DNA of 64,000 bases from Anderseniella sp039978075 (GTDB taxonomy: Bacteria > Pseudomonadota > Alphaproteobacteria > Rhizobiales > Aestuariivirgaceae). The notes beneath the pieces are model-generated. The model had not been told where the DNA came from, ran no database searches, and saw only the letters and a list, made by a program, of their open reading frames with translations. Made by a program: the position numbers and the translations under genes. The stretch covers positions 62,001 to 126,000 of the forward strand of contig JBDWCA010000015.1 in NCBI GenBank assembly GCA_039978075.1. The letters run 5' to 3'. Below, piece after piece: positions 24,530-32,762 of the stretch (within the stretch, counting starts at the first letter, position 1; every line of letters begins with the position of its first letter).

Positions 24530-25744
24530 GTGGCAAAACCTCAACGTATAAGCCTCAAATCAGCCCGCCGACTGGCGTTAACCGCTCAGGGCTTCTCCGG
24601 CGCCCAGCCGGCGCCCGGCAAGACCACGCGGTGGCAGGCGCTGTCGAAGGTCATCGATAATCTCAACCTGTTGCAGATCGACAGTGTGAACGTGTTGTCG
24701 CGATCACATTACCTGCCCCTGTTTTCGCGGCTCGGCAGCTACGACAAGGCTGTGCTGGACAAGCACACACTGGCTGCAAAGAACCGGCGCTGCTTCGAAT
24801 ACTGGGCACATGAGGCATCCATACTGCCTTATCGCTACCAGCCATTGCTTCGCTGGCGTATGGACGATGCGCGCAACGGAACCGGCATCTACAAGGGGTT
24901 GGTGGAGTTTGCCCGCAACAAGCATCAGATTATCGCCGACACCCTTGAAAAGGTTCGCGCCGAAGGCCCATTGCGCCCGCGTGATTTTGGTCAACCGGCG
25001 GTCCGGTCAGGTGAATGGTGGGGCTGGAACGACAACAAGACCGCACTGGAGTATCTGTTCTGGACTGGCGATGTGACCACCGCCAGCCGCGACGGGTTCG
25101 AACGGTTGTATGATGTGCCGGAACGTGTATTGCCTGATGACACACATACAGCCGCCTCGCCAGAGCGGGCCGACGCCATTCGCGAACTGGCCCGCCACTC
25201 CGCCCGCGCACTGGGTGTCTCTACCGAAACCGACATCAGGGACTATTTTCGCCTGCCCGTGACTGATGCCCGCCGTGCGGTTGCAGAACTGGTTGAAAGC
25301 GGCGAACTGCACATGGTTGAGGTCAAGGGCTGGAACAAGCCGGGCTACATCTGGCATGCAGCAAAGTCTGCCCGCTCGTTTGAGCGCGCAACTGTGTTGT
25401 CGCCGTTTGATCCACTGGTCTGGAACCGGGACCGCGCAGAACGGTTGTTCGGTTTTCGCTATCGCATTGAAATCTACACGCCTGCGCCCAAGCGCCAGTT
25501 CGGTTATTACGTGCTGCCGGTTCTGATCGGCGAACAGTTGGCAGGCAGGCTGTGCATGAAGGCAGACCGGCAGGCCGGTGTATTACGCATCAACGCGGCA
25601 TGGCATGAAGACGGCGTGGATCCAGGTGCCACATCCGAAGCCATTGCACCGGTTCTTCACAATATGAGCCGGTGGCTCGAACTCGAACGCGTCGAGATCG
25701 CCGGACAGGGCAACATGGCAGCGCCGCTCAAGAGCGCGATTTAA
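24530..25744 (+). CDS. YcaQ-like winged-helix DNA glycosylase family protein
   Basis: 404 residues. ISLKSARRLALTAQGF begins the YcaQ/AlkX (HTH_42) family. The family's QxD motif is in NLLQIDSVNVLSRSHYLPLFSRLGSYD, followed by RRCFEYWAHEASILPYRYQPLLRWRM. These proteins unhook DNA interstrand cross-links or remove alkylated bases. The C-terminal LSPFDPLVWNRDRAERLFGFRYRIEIYTP matches the family end. The start is a GTG two bases after the SDR stop (MAKPQRISL). The frame runs further upstream only because it overlaps the SDR gene. It probably belongs to the GNAT-SDR operon. Confidence 0.87.
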   Translation: MAKPQRISLKSARRLALTAQGFSGAQPAPGKTTRWQALSKVIDNLNLLQIDSVNVLSRSHYLPLFSRLGSYDKAVLDKHTLAAKNRRCFEYWAHEASILPYRYQPLLRWRMDDARNGTGIYKGLVEFARNKHQIIADTLEKVRAEGPLRPRDFGQPAVRSGEWWGWNDNKTALEYLFWTGDVTTASRDGFERLYDVPERVLPDDTHTAASPERADAIRELARHSARALGVSTETDIRDYFRLPVTDARRAVAELVESGELHMVEVKGWNKPGYIWHAAKSARSFERATVLSPFDPLVWNRDRAERLFGFRYRIEIYTPAPKRQFGYYVLPVLIGEQLAGRLCMKADRQAGVLRINAAWHEDGVDPGATSEAIAPVLHNMSRWLELERVEIAGQGNMAAPLKSAI

Positions 25745-27141
25745 ATCACGCCCTCTCTGACCAACTCATCCGTTACCTCGACAACGGCTCCGCGGATCGT
25801 GTCCACCAGGAAGTCGGCATCATCCCTCGTCATGGTCAGCGGCGGCGACATGACGTCCAGATGGCCCATGGGGCGCACCAGAAGTCCGCGTGTTTCGCAC
25901 AGGTTGGAAATCCGCTTGGAGATGTTTACCTCATGGGGAATGTGCGCCTTGGTCTGCTTGTCGGCGACATATTCAACACACATCATCATGCGCTTGCCGC
26001 GTACATCTCCAACGATGGGAAGCTCAGACAGTTCATGCAGGCGACCTTCAAAATAATCCCCTACGTCTTTTACATTGCCGCAAATATCTTCGCGCTCCAT
26101 GATTTCAATATTCTTCAGCGCCACCGCGCAGCCAACCGGATGCCCCGCGCAGGTGAAGCCATGCGCAAACCAGCCATCGGGGTTTTCGCTCGACATCACG
26201 TCGTGAATTTCATCTGTGTAAAGCGTCGCGCCCATGGGGAAATACCCCGACGTGATACCCTTGGCGCAGACGATCATGTCCGGCTGAATGCCGAATTCGT
26301 CCCACGATGCAAACATGTGCCCGATGCGCCCGAATGCGGTGACGACCTCGTCGGCGATGAACAGGATGTCGTGTTCACGGCACACATCAATCATCCGCTT
26401 CAGATAGCCCGGCGGCGGCGGCACGACGCCGCCCGAAGCCTGAATGGGTTCAGCGATGAAACAGGAAATGGTGTCAGCCCCCAATTCCGCAATTTTGTCC
26501 CTGAATTCCTGCACCAGGAAGTCTGTAAATTCAGCTTCCGTCATCCCCTCGCCGCCGCGATAGAAATACGGCGCCGACAGATGATGGATAAAACTGGTCA
26601 GATACTGGAACTCATCCTGGCGGTCACCGTCACGCAGACCCACAGACGCAGTAAGTACAGTCGAGCCGTGATAGGAATTTTTGCGGCTGATAATGTGCTT
26701 GCGTTGTTTGCGGCCCTTGCGGCCGTGATAGTACTGCGCAATCCGGATAGCGCCTTCGTTGGCCGCTGAGCCCGTCAGCGAATACATGACCCGGTTCAGC
26801 GAGCCCGGCGCCATGGACGCCAACTTGCCCGACAGCAAGGCGGCAGGCGCATTGGAAACATCAACAAACGTGTTGGAATAGGCCAACTGGCTGGCCTGCT
26901 CCGCCATCACCTGTGCAAGTTCATCGCGGCCATAGCCGACATTGACACACCACATGCCGCCAATGCCGTCAAAGTAGCGCTTGCCCTCGGTATCGGTGAC
27001 ATGACACCCCTCGCCCTTGGCCAGCACCAGGGATCCTTCTTTCTTGAAACTGTCGAAATGCGTCCAGGGATGCAGGAAGTGATCACGATCCAGCGCCCAT
27101 AATTGTTCATGGTCATACTGGTTGTGCAAAGGGTTCAGCAT
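25741..27141 (-). CDS. class III omega-aminotransferase
   Basis: 466 residues. The fold-type I class III signature is clear: DGIGGMWCVNVGYGRDE, SLTGSAANEGAIRIAQYY, the Asp-containing FIADEVVTAFGRIGHMFA and the PLP-lysine in VCAKGITSGYFPMGA. Enzymes with this layout use pyruvate as amino acceptor and act on taurine, putrescine, beta-alanine or other omega-amines; sequence alone does not fix which. The ATG giving MLNPLHNQ has AAAGGTG 5 nt upstream. A perfect palindrome lies 13 bp before the start. The gene converges on the YcaQ gene with a 4-bp overlap. Confidence 0.9.
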   Translation of the reverse strand: MLNPLHNQYDHEQLWALDRDHFLHPWTHFDSFKKEGSLVLAKGEGCHVTDTEGKRYFDGIGGMWCVNVGYGRDELAQVMAEQASQLAYSNTFVDVSNAPAALLSGKLASMAPGSLNRVMYSLTGSAANEGAIRIAQYYHGRKGRKQRKHIISRKNSYHGSTVLTASVGLRDGDRQDEFQYLTSFIHHLSAPYFYRGGEGMTEAEFTDFLVQEFRDKIAELGADTISCFIAEPIQASGGVVPPPPGYLKRMIDVCREHDILFIADEVVTAFGRIGHMFASWDEFGIQPDMIVCAKGITSGYFPMGATLYTDEIHDVMSSENPDGWFAHGFTCAGHPVGCAVALKNIEIMEREDICGNVKDVGDYFEGRLHELSELPIVGDVRGKRMMMCVEYVADKQTKAHIPHEVNISKRISNLCETRGLLVRPMGHLDVMSPPLTMTRDDADFLVDTIRGAVVEVTDELVREGVI

Positions 27142-27153
27142 TACGGCACCTTT

Positions 27154-27175
27154 ATATTGAATGAGCATTCAATAT
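27154..27175. promoter_or_regulatory. palindromic operator upstream of the aminotransferase
   Basis: Arms ATATTGAATG and CATTCAATAT are perfect complements separated by 2 bp (AG). TTGAATG-x2-CATTCAA is the shape of many TetR-family operators. It lies between the aminotransferase ribosome-binding site and its probable promoter, so a bound repressor would block transcription. No TetR gene is in the window. Confidence 0.65.
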
Positions 27176-27217
27176 GGCGGATTTTATCCACTCTGGCAAC
27201 GCCGTGGTTTCAAACGG

Positions 27218-28075
27218 CTATCCTGTCGCCAGCAGGATCACACCTGCCAGAATGAAGGTGGCCCAGATCATGCGCCGTTTCAAATCGCCTTCGCCAAGCA
27301 ACACACTGCCCATCAACACAGTGAGCAAGACACTTATTTCTCTGGTCGGCGCGACGTAGACGACCGGCGTAAACGTCAGGGCATATAGAACCAGAATGTA
27401 TGCAAGCGGGTTCAATACTGCGATGGCGACGACACCCGCCCGGTGGTCTTGCCAACATGATTTCACAAGCTTCATTCGGCGGGCTGCAATGGGAGCAAGT
27501 ACGACCGACCGCCCGACGCTGGACGCGTAATCGAGCAGCAATGGCGGGATGAGCAATGTCGACACAGCATAGGCGTCCCACACGGTATAGCTGCCAATCA
27601 GCGTACCTGCGCCAATGCCGAACCCAAACGATGCCGAAAGGTTTTTCGCACCGTTCCTGAAGCCGCCGGTCAAACACACGACCCCCACAATCACCGCAAT
27701 GGCACCCAGGGCAATCTGCAGGGTCATTTGCTCGCCGAGAACCATGACGGCAAAGCTGGCAGAAAGGAATGGACCGGTAGCGCGGGCGGTCGGATAGACA
27801 AGCGACAGATCGCCCTTGCGGTATCCCGTTTGCAGGAACAAAAAATAACCAAGGTGCAGCGCCGCGCTGCCTGCGATGAAAACCAGCTCCCGCAAGCCAA
27901 AGCTGACCCCGTTGGTTATGACGAAATATGCCGCTATCGGCAGGTAAAGCAGAACCGACACAACGGAGAACAGCCAGACAAGTTCCAGTCCACCATTGAT
28001 GCGTTTGAGGAAGAAGTTCCATGTGGCGTGGCAAAACGCGGCAGCGAGAACGAGAGCAAATCCGGGAATAGTCAT
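27218..28075 (-). CDS. EamA-family (DMT) transporter under a ykkC-type riboswitch
   Basis: 285 residues, about ten membrane helices in two EamA halves: IPGFALVLAAAFCHATWNFFLKRI at the start, YPTARATGPFLSASFAVMVLGEQMTLQIALGAIAVIVGVVCL in the middle, and YVAPTREISVLLTVLMGSVLLGEGDLKRRMIWATFILAGVILLATG at the end. The ATG (MTIPGFAL) has AGGA 7 nt upstream; the longer frame would run through the riboswitch and is rejected. The leader carries a ykkC-class aptamer, which in relatives often controls guanidinium exporters of the related SMR family. Export of guanidine or a similar cation is a reasonable inference, not shown by the protein itself. It lies upstream of the class III aminotransferase, possibly in one unit. 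Confidence 0.87.
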   Translation of the reverse strand: MTIPGFALVLAAAFCHATWNFFLKRINGGLELVWLFSVVSVLLYLPIAAYFVITNGVSFGLRELVFIAGSAALHLGYFLFLQTGYRKGDLSLVYPTARATGPFLSASFAVMVLGEQMTLQIALGAIAVIVGVVCLTGGFRNGAKNLSASFGFGIGAGTLIGSYTVWDAYAVSTLLIPPLLLDYASSVGRSVVLAPIAARRMKLVKSCWQDHRAGVVAIAVLNPLAYILVLYALTFTPVVYVAPTREISVLLTVLMGSVLLGEGDLKRRMIWATFILAGVILLATG

Positions 28076-28119
28076 GCAAAATCCTGAAGGTTGGAATGAA
28101 GACGTGAAGCAACACGCCC

Positions 28120-28228
28120 TTTCCACTCCCTCTGGGCTTTTCATCCTCGGGTGTCTGCCGTACGCGGCTCATAACGGCGCTCGGTCCGGCTTGCGTGCGC
28201 AACGGAACCCTAGCCGCACATGGTTAGG
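28120..28228 (-). promoter_or_regulatory. ykkC-class riboswitch (probably guanidine-I)
   Basis: The minus strand carries the conserved ykkC blocks in order: CTAGGGTTCCG (28213-28203), a TTGC-GCAC-GCAA hairpin, GGACCGAG (28187-28180, consensus GGTCCGAGAG), a GCCGT/ACGGC stem (28179-28157), ACAC, then AAAAGCCC (28141-28134) and GAGGGAG (to 28126). It ends about 45 nt before the EamA start. The ykkC scaffold binds guanidine (subtype 1) or, in variants, ppGpp, PRPP or nucleoside diphosphates. The exporter context favours guanidine. P1 is short and some positions depart from the consensus. Confidence 0.78.
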
Positions 28229-28342
28229 CACTGGCAGGATATCACTTCTGCAGGTTTTGTGAAGTCAGAGCAGAATGTAGCTGAACTCGCTGATGGAAAT
28301 TGTGCCTGTTGCCGGGGCAGCAATTGCAACCATTCGCGTTAT

Positions 28343-28371
28343 CAGGCCTAACAGGTCTTGTTTAAGGCCTG
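28343..28371 (-). terminator. hairpin at the end of the CinA-like gene
   Basis: CAGGCCT pairs with AGGCCTG around a 15-nt loop. It overlaps the last codons and stop of the CinA-like gene on the minus strand. There is no T-tract, so it may stabilise or weakly terminate the transcript rather than act as a classical terminator. Confidence 0.4.
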
Positions 28372-29111
28372 GACAGAGGGGCCAGTTCCGCCGGCAGCCT
28401 CTCCACCTCCTCAGCTGCCGCATTCATGGCCGCTTCATCGCGCGAACGGACAACTATGTTGGTTGCAAACCGGCCATCACGTTCATACGGATAAGATCCG
28501 ATCATCACACCGTGATGTGCGACCTGGATTTCCTTCAGCCGCCTGGCGACATCACCTTCGCCCAGATCAAGCGGCACGGTGCGTGACAGCATAACCGCGC
28601 CGCCGGTGAGCTTTGGTGCCACTTCATCCAGCATGGCCTGCATGATCTTCGGCACACCCGCCATCACGAACACATTGCCGATGTGAAACCCCGGCGCCTT
28701 TGAGACAGAGTTGAGGATTAATTCAGCCGTATCGGGAATCCGCGCCATGCGCAGCCTGGCTTCGTTCTCTTCAATGCCGCGAGCATCCCAGTGCGCCCGC
28801 AATATCTTCACTGCCTCTGGGTGGAGGTCGATTGCAACACCAAAGGCCGCTGCCACACAGTCTGCAGTGATATCGTCATGCGTGGGTCCAATGCCGCCGG
28901 TGGTAAAAACATAGGTGTACCGGTCCCGCAATACATTCAGTGCTGCCACAATGTCGGCTTCCTCGTCAGACACAACACGGGCTTCCTTCAGATCTATGCC
29001 CACAACAGTGAGATAATCGGCAATGTAGCCAAGGTTCGCATCCTTGGTGCGTCCCGATAGAATTTCATCTCCGATCAGCAGAACCGCTGCTGTAGGGATA
29101 GAGCTTGTCAT
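28362..29111 (-). CDS. CinA N-terminal-type (competence/damage-inducible protein A) molybdopterin-binding-fold protein
   Basis: 249 residues. The MoCF-fold domain is complete: AAVLLIGDEILSGRTKDANLGYIADYL and VFTTGGIGPTHDDITADCVAAAFG, with GVPKIMQAMLDEV near residue 160. The C-terminal CinA deamidase domain is absent, as in the short alphaproteobacterial forms. Full CinA proteins have NMN deamidase or ADP-ribose pyrophosphatase activity; the short form's role is uncertain. The ATG at MTSSIPTAA is chosen over a TTG three codons upstream. It is divergent from sfsA. Confidence 0.87.
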   Translation of the reverse strand: MTSSIPTAAVLLIGDEILSGRTKDANLGYIADYLTVVGIDLKEARVVSDEEADIVAALNVLRDRYTYVFTTGGIGPTHDDITADCVAAAFGVAIDLHPEAVKILRAHWDARGIEENEARLRMARIPDTAELILNSVSKAPGFHIGNVFVMAGVPKIMQAMLDEVAPKLTGGAVMLSRTVPLDLGEGDVARRLKEIQVAHHGVMIGSYPYERDGRFATNIVVRSRDEAAMNAAAEEVERLPAELAPLSRP

Positions 29112-29208
29112 GGCTGGCAAATTTCCGGTTTATGTGACACTTATTCATCAGGGTCAGGACCCCAGCTCATTCACTTACGTCAGAAGCTACCAAACAGGTC
29201 AAGCCATC

Positions 29209-29934
29209 ATGAAAATATCAGACAAGCCATTGCTGCGTGGCACCTTGATCAAGCGCTACAAGAGGTTCCTGACAGATGTGAAACTGGATACAGGAGAAAT
29301 CGTCACCGCGTCTTGCCCGAACACCGGATCGATGATGGGTCTGCTGGACCAGGGCAACCCGGTCTGGCTATCGGTTTCCGACAGCAAGACCCGCAAATAC
29401 AAGCACACCTGGGAGATGGTAGAGGCTGTCAATGCCGGAGGCGAAAAGGCCCGTGTCGGTCTGAATACCGGCCTGCCCAACAAGCTTGTAGAAGAAGCCA
29501 TTGTTGCCGGTCGCATCGCTGAACTTGCAGGTTATGACACGCTCAAACGCGAACAGAAATATGGCAGGAACAGCCGCATCGACCTTCTGCTGTCTGATAA
29601 CAACAAGCCGTTATGTTATGTGGAGGTCAAGAACGTCACCCTGTCGCGGTCTGCGGGCGTAGCTGAATTTCCCGACGCGGTCACCTCCCGCGGAGCGAAA
29701 CACCTTGATGAACTGGCAGACATGGTTCGTGACGGCCACCGTGCGGTAATGGTATATCTGATCCAGCGCAGTGATGCGAAAAGCTTCTCACTGGCACGTG
29801 ACATTGATCCCGTGTACTTTAAAACTTGGAGTAAAGCGACTAAATCAGGTGTCGAAAGTATCGCAATGGCTTGCACCATGGGTGATGATGCGATTTCATG
29901 TGACGCAGAAATAGTAATTGAAGGTGTGTCCTGA
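29209..29934 (+). CDS. sfsA: SfsA family DNA/RNA nuclease
   Basis: 241 residues. SfsA signature segments: LLRGTLIKRYKRFLTDVKLDTGEIVTASCPNTGSMMGLLDQGNPVWLS at the N-terminus, RNSRIDLLLSDNNKPLCYVEVKNVTLSRSAGVAEFPDAVTSRGAKHLDELADM in the centre. The last contains the PD-(D/E)xK-like D..ExK. E. coli SfsA was named for sugar-fermentation stimulation and binds DNA. The chosen ATG (MKISDKPLL) has AGGTC upstream; the frame extends 55 codons upstream without similarity. map follows after 20 nt, so they are probably co-transcribed. Confidence 0.94.
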   Translation: MKISDKPLLRGTLIKRYKRFLTDVKLDTGEIVTASCPNTGSMMGLLDQGNPVWLSVSDSKTRKYKHTWEMVEAVNAGGEKARVGLNTGLPNKLVEEAIVAGRIAELAGYDTLKREQKYGRNSRIDLLLSDNNKPLCYVEVKNVTLSRSAGVAEFPDAVTSRGAKHLDELADMVRDGHRAVMVYLIQRSDAKSFSLARDIDPVYFKTWSKATKSGVESIAMACTMGDDAISCDAEIVIEGVS

Positions 29935-29954
29935 AACACACCACAAGGTAAACC

Positions 29955-30785
29955 ATGCAAACCACTTATGTAGATGCAACTGCCGCCCCCCTGGTCAACA
30001 ATGGCCAGGTGAAGCTGCATGGGCCGGAAGATTTTGAAGGCATGCGCAAAGCAGGCAGGCTGGCGGCTGAAGCGCTCGACCTGCTGGTCCCGCTGGTGCA
30101 GCCCGGCGTTACCACGGAAGAACTTGATCGTGTGGCCCTGATGTTCGCCAGGGACAATAACGCCACGCCCGCACCGCTCTACTATCGTGGCTTTCCCAAA
30201 TCCATCTGCACATCGATCAACCATGTGGTCTGCCACGGCATTCCCGGTCCGCGCGCCCTTAAGGAAGGTGAAGTCGTAAACATCGACATTACCCTTATCG
30301 TTGATGGCTGGCACGGCGACTCGAGCAGGATGTACCCTGTGGGCGCAATCAACCGCCGGTCAGAACGGTTGATAGAAATTACCTATGAATGCCTCATGCG
30401 CGGGCTGGCAGAGGTGCGCCCGGGCGCTCATACCGGCGATATAGGCCATGCGATTCAAACCTATGCCGAGGGCCAGCGCTGTTCGGTAGTGCGCGATTTC
30501 TGCGGTCATGGTCTGGGCCGGCTGTTCCATGACATGCCGAACATTCTGCATTACGGCCGCAAGGGCGAAGGTATCGAGTTACGCCAAGGCATGTTCTTCA
30601 CCGTCGAACCGATGATCAATCTGGGCCGGCCGCAGGTGAAAGTGCTGTCTGACGGATGGACGGCGGTTACCCGTGACCGGTCCCTGTCGGCGCAGTTCGA
30701 GCACACCATCGGCATTACTGCAGACGGATGCGAGATTTTCACATTGTCGCCGGAAGGCTATCACTGTCCACCGCACAAGACCTGA
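29955..30785 (+). CDS. map: methionine aminopeptidase, type I
   Basis: 276 residues. It removes the initiator Met from new proteins. All five metal ligands of the pita-bread fold are visible: Asp in NIDITLIVDGWHGDSSRM (two), His in FCGHGLGRLFHDMPNILHYG, Glu in MFFTVEPMINLG and Glu in QFEHTIGIT. The substrate-site His is in CTSINHVVCHGIPG. About 15 extra N-terminal residues are normal for this branch. AAGGTAAACC precedes the ATG. It sits between sfsA and radC in a rightward operon. Confidence 0.96.
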   Translation: MQTTYVDATAAPLVNNGQVKLHGPEDFEGMRKAGRLAAEALDLLVPLVQPGVTTEELDRVALMFARDNNATPAPLYYRGFPKSICTSINHVVCHGIPGPRALKEGEVVNIDITLIVDGWHGDSSRMYPVGAINRRSERLIEITYECLMRGLAEVRPGAHTGDIGHAIQTYAEGQRCSVVRDFCGHGLGRLFHDMPNILHYGRKGEGIELRQGMFFTVEPMINLGRPQVKVLSDGWTAVTRDRSLSAQFEHTIGITADGCEIFTLSPEGYHCPPHKT

Positions 30786-30815
30786 TCACGCCGGAACCGC
30801 CCTGGGGGTCTGAGA

Positions 30816-31541
30816 ATGGGTTTCAAGGACGAACAGGGTTTTGATCTTTCTGGCCGCGCCAAAGCAAAAGCACCCGGTCATCTCGGTCATCGCGAGCGGC
30901 TGCGTGAGCGCTTCAGCCGGGGCGGCGCTGACGCCATGCCCGATTATGAACTGCTGGAACTGATGCTGTTTCGCGCCATTCCCCGGCAAGACACCAAGCC
31001 CATTGCCAAAGCGCTGATAGAAAGGTTCGGATCATTCGGCGATGTGCTGGCAGCACCCGTCGCCCGGCTGAAAGAGATCCAGGGTGTGGGCGACAAGGTC
31101 GCGTTTGAACTGAAGCTCATTCAGGCTGCTTCCGTGCGCATGGCCCGCAATACGGTGCTGTCGAAGCCCGCGCTGACTTCCTGGGCCGCATTGATCGAAT
31201 ATTGCACCACCGCCATGGCCTATGACGACCGTGAACAGTTTCGACTGCTGTTCCTGGATCGCAAGAATGTGCTGATTGCCGATGAGGTGCAGCAGCGCGG
31301 TACGGTCGACCACACTCCCGTCTATCCGCGCGAGGTGATAAAGCGGGCGCTGGAACTGTCGGCATCGGCCATCATACTGGTCCACAATCACCCGTCCGGT
31401 GACCCGACACCGTCGCAGACCGACATTGACATGACCCGGCAGATTGTCGATGCAGCGTCAAAGCTGACGATTACTGTTCACGATCACATCATCATCGGCA
31501 GATCAGGCCATACAAGTTTCAGGGCAATGAAGCTGATTTAA
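30816..31541 (+). CDS. radC: RadC-family JAB-domain protein
   Basis: 241 residues. The N-terminal helix-hairpin-helix region is LKEIQGVGDKVAFELKLIQAA. The C-terminal MPN+/JAB metallo-domain has HNHPSGDPTPSQTDIDMTRQIVDAA with the HxH-x7-D metal motif. The family is widespread; the old link to DNA repair is not well supported and the real function is unsettled. GGGGG lies upstream of the ATG. It is probably the last gene of the sfsA-map-radC operon and overlaps the converging GST gene by 4 nt. Confidence 0.92.
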   Translation: MGFKDEQGFDLSGRAKAKAPGHLGHRERLRERFSRGGADAMPDYELLELMLFRAIPRQDTKPIAKALIERFGSFGDVLAAPVARLKEIQGVGDKVAFELKLIQAASVRMARNTVLSKPALTSWAALIEYCTTAMAYDDREQFRLLFLDRKNVLIADEVQQRGTVDHTPVYPREVIKRALELSASAIILVHNHPSGDPTPSQTDIDMTRQIVDAASKLTITVHDHIIIGRSGHTSFRAMKLI

Positions 31542-32140
31542 CCGGCTTCGCGCCTGGCCCAGGCCGCTTTGAAGGCAGGCCGCTCACGCAGCCGTGCCAG
31601 ATAGTCCCGCAACGGGCCTTTCGGCGGTATCCACTTCATCACATTGATGCCCCAGCCCATGCAGTGACCGATGATCAGGTCGGGCACCGTAAACTCATCG
31701 CCGGTTACAAACTGGTTGTCGCCCAGCCTGGCTTCCAGATGGCCAAGCCCGCGCATGTAGTCGTGTTCGCAGGCGGCTGCGGCCTTGTCGCTACGCAGGT
31801 CTTCCGGCAGCACGAAACTGTTCTTTGCCGCCCACCAAAGAGCCCCGTCCAGCTCATCCAGCGCCAGGTGAGTGAAACTGTCCTGCCTGGCACGCTCGAC
31901 CGTTCCAGCCCTGTGGGTGAACCTGTCGTGCTTGTCGGCCAGGTACTGACATATCGCGACGCTGTCTATGATGACATCATCACCATCCATGAACGCCGGC
32001 ACCTTGGCAGACGGGTTAACTGCAAGCGCTTCCGCCGACCGCGGTGCCGCACTATCGTGCTCATAGGCTTCGCCCAGTTCTTCCAGCATCCACATCACCC
32101 TGAAGGCGCGTGATTTTGCTGATCCGATCAGCTTGTACAT
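31538..32140 (-). CDS. glutathione S-transferase family protein
   Basis: 200 residues. The thioredoxin-like N-terminal domain is MYKLIGSAKSRAFRVMWMLEELGEAYEHD, with the Pro turn and Ser-Val-type glutathione contact at AKVPAFMDGDDVIIDSVAICQYLADKH. The helical C-terminal domain ends EFTVPDLIIGHCMGWGINVMKWI. It is a typical small bacterial GST, likely using glutathione in detoxification; the substrate is unknown. The start is the first ATG. It precedes the molybdenum gene cluster but is transcribed separately from its end, 37 nt away. Confidence 0.9.
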   Translation of the reverse strand: MYKLIGSAKSRAFRVMWMLEELGEAYEHDSAAPRSAEALAVNPSAKVPAFMDGDDVIIDSVAICQYLADKHDRFTHRAGTVERARQDSFTHLALDELDGALWWAAKNSFVLPEDLRSDKAAAACEHDYMRGLGHLEARLGDNQFVTGDEFTVPDLIIGHCMGWGINVMKWIPPKGPLRDYLARLRERPAFKAAWARREAG

Positions 32141-32177
32141 GTTGTGAAATACTCCGGCTTACTTATTGAATTGACTC

Positions 32178-32762
32178 TCAAAAACCACTGTCGCGACGTT
32201 TCAGGCTGTCAGGCGTGTCAAAATCCCGTAACACCGCTTCAGTATCCACGTCGATCATGCGTACATTGTCGCCGCTCAACAAGCTGCGTGCGCCCTTGTC
32301 GCCAGAGGTTTTCTCAACCTCGGCAAAACTACCTTTGCCCAAAATCACCGGATTGCCGCGCACTCCCTCATGTTGCGGAACGATGATACTGTTCTCGTCC
32401 ACAAATACATCCAGCAACTGATTGATGATCTCAGCAGTCACGTCCGGCATGTCTCCCAGCAGGATCATTGCACCTGCGCAACTTTGTGGCACAACAGCAA
32501 TTCCGGTTTTTAGCGATCCTGCCTGCCCGGCCTCAAACCCAGCATTGTGGACAAAAACAACATCGTGCCCGGCAAGTGCTGCCTGTACACTGCCAGCGTC
32601 ATGGCCGGTTACAACGATGACCGGGTCCAGGTCGGTAGCCAGGGCAGCTTCAACAACGCTGCACACCATGGGGTGCCCGACATACTCGGCCAGCAGCTTG
32701 TTGTCCGCACCAAAGCGTGCCGACGTCCCGGCTGCCAGCACAATGCCCGCCAACCGGCTCAC
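32178..32762 (-). CDS. MocA-like molybdenum cofactor cytidylyltransferase
   Basis: 194 residues. The nucleotidyltransferase signature LAAGTSARFGADNKLLAEYVGHPMVCSVV is at the N-terminus, with ILLGDMPDVTAEIINQLLD for metal/nucleotide binding and GNPVILGKGSF later. This is the MobA-like NTP-transferase branch (MocA) that attaches CMP to molybdopterin, giving the MCD cofactor used by CoxL-type hydroxylases. It overlaps the preceding gene by 4 nt (ATGA) and is the last gene of the leftward cox cluster, which fits a role in cofactor supply. Confidence 0.87.
   Translation of the reverse strand: MSRLAGIVLAAGTSARFGADNKLLAEYVGHPMVCSVVEAALATDLDPVIVVTGHDAGSVQAALAGHDVVFVHNAGFEAGQAGSLKTGIAVVPQSCAGAMILLGDMPDVTAEIINQLLDVFVDENSIIVPQHEGVRGNPVILGKGSFAEVEKTSGDKGARSLLSGDNVRMIDVDTEAVLRDFDTPDSLKRRDSGF

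Noticed and set aside
28076..28144. N-terminal extension of the EamA protein beginning at 28144
   Set aside because: It would translate through the riboswitch aptamer and lacks a ribosome-binding site; the internal ATG has AGGA at 7 nt.
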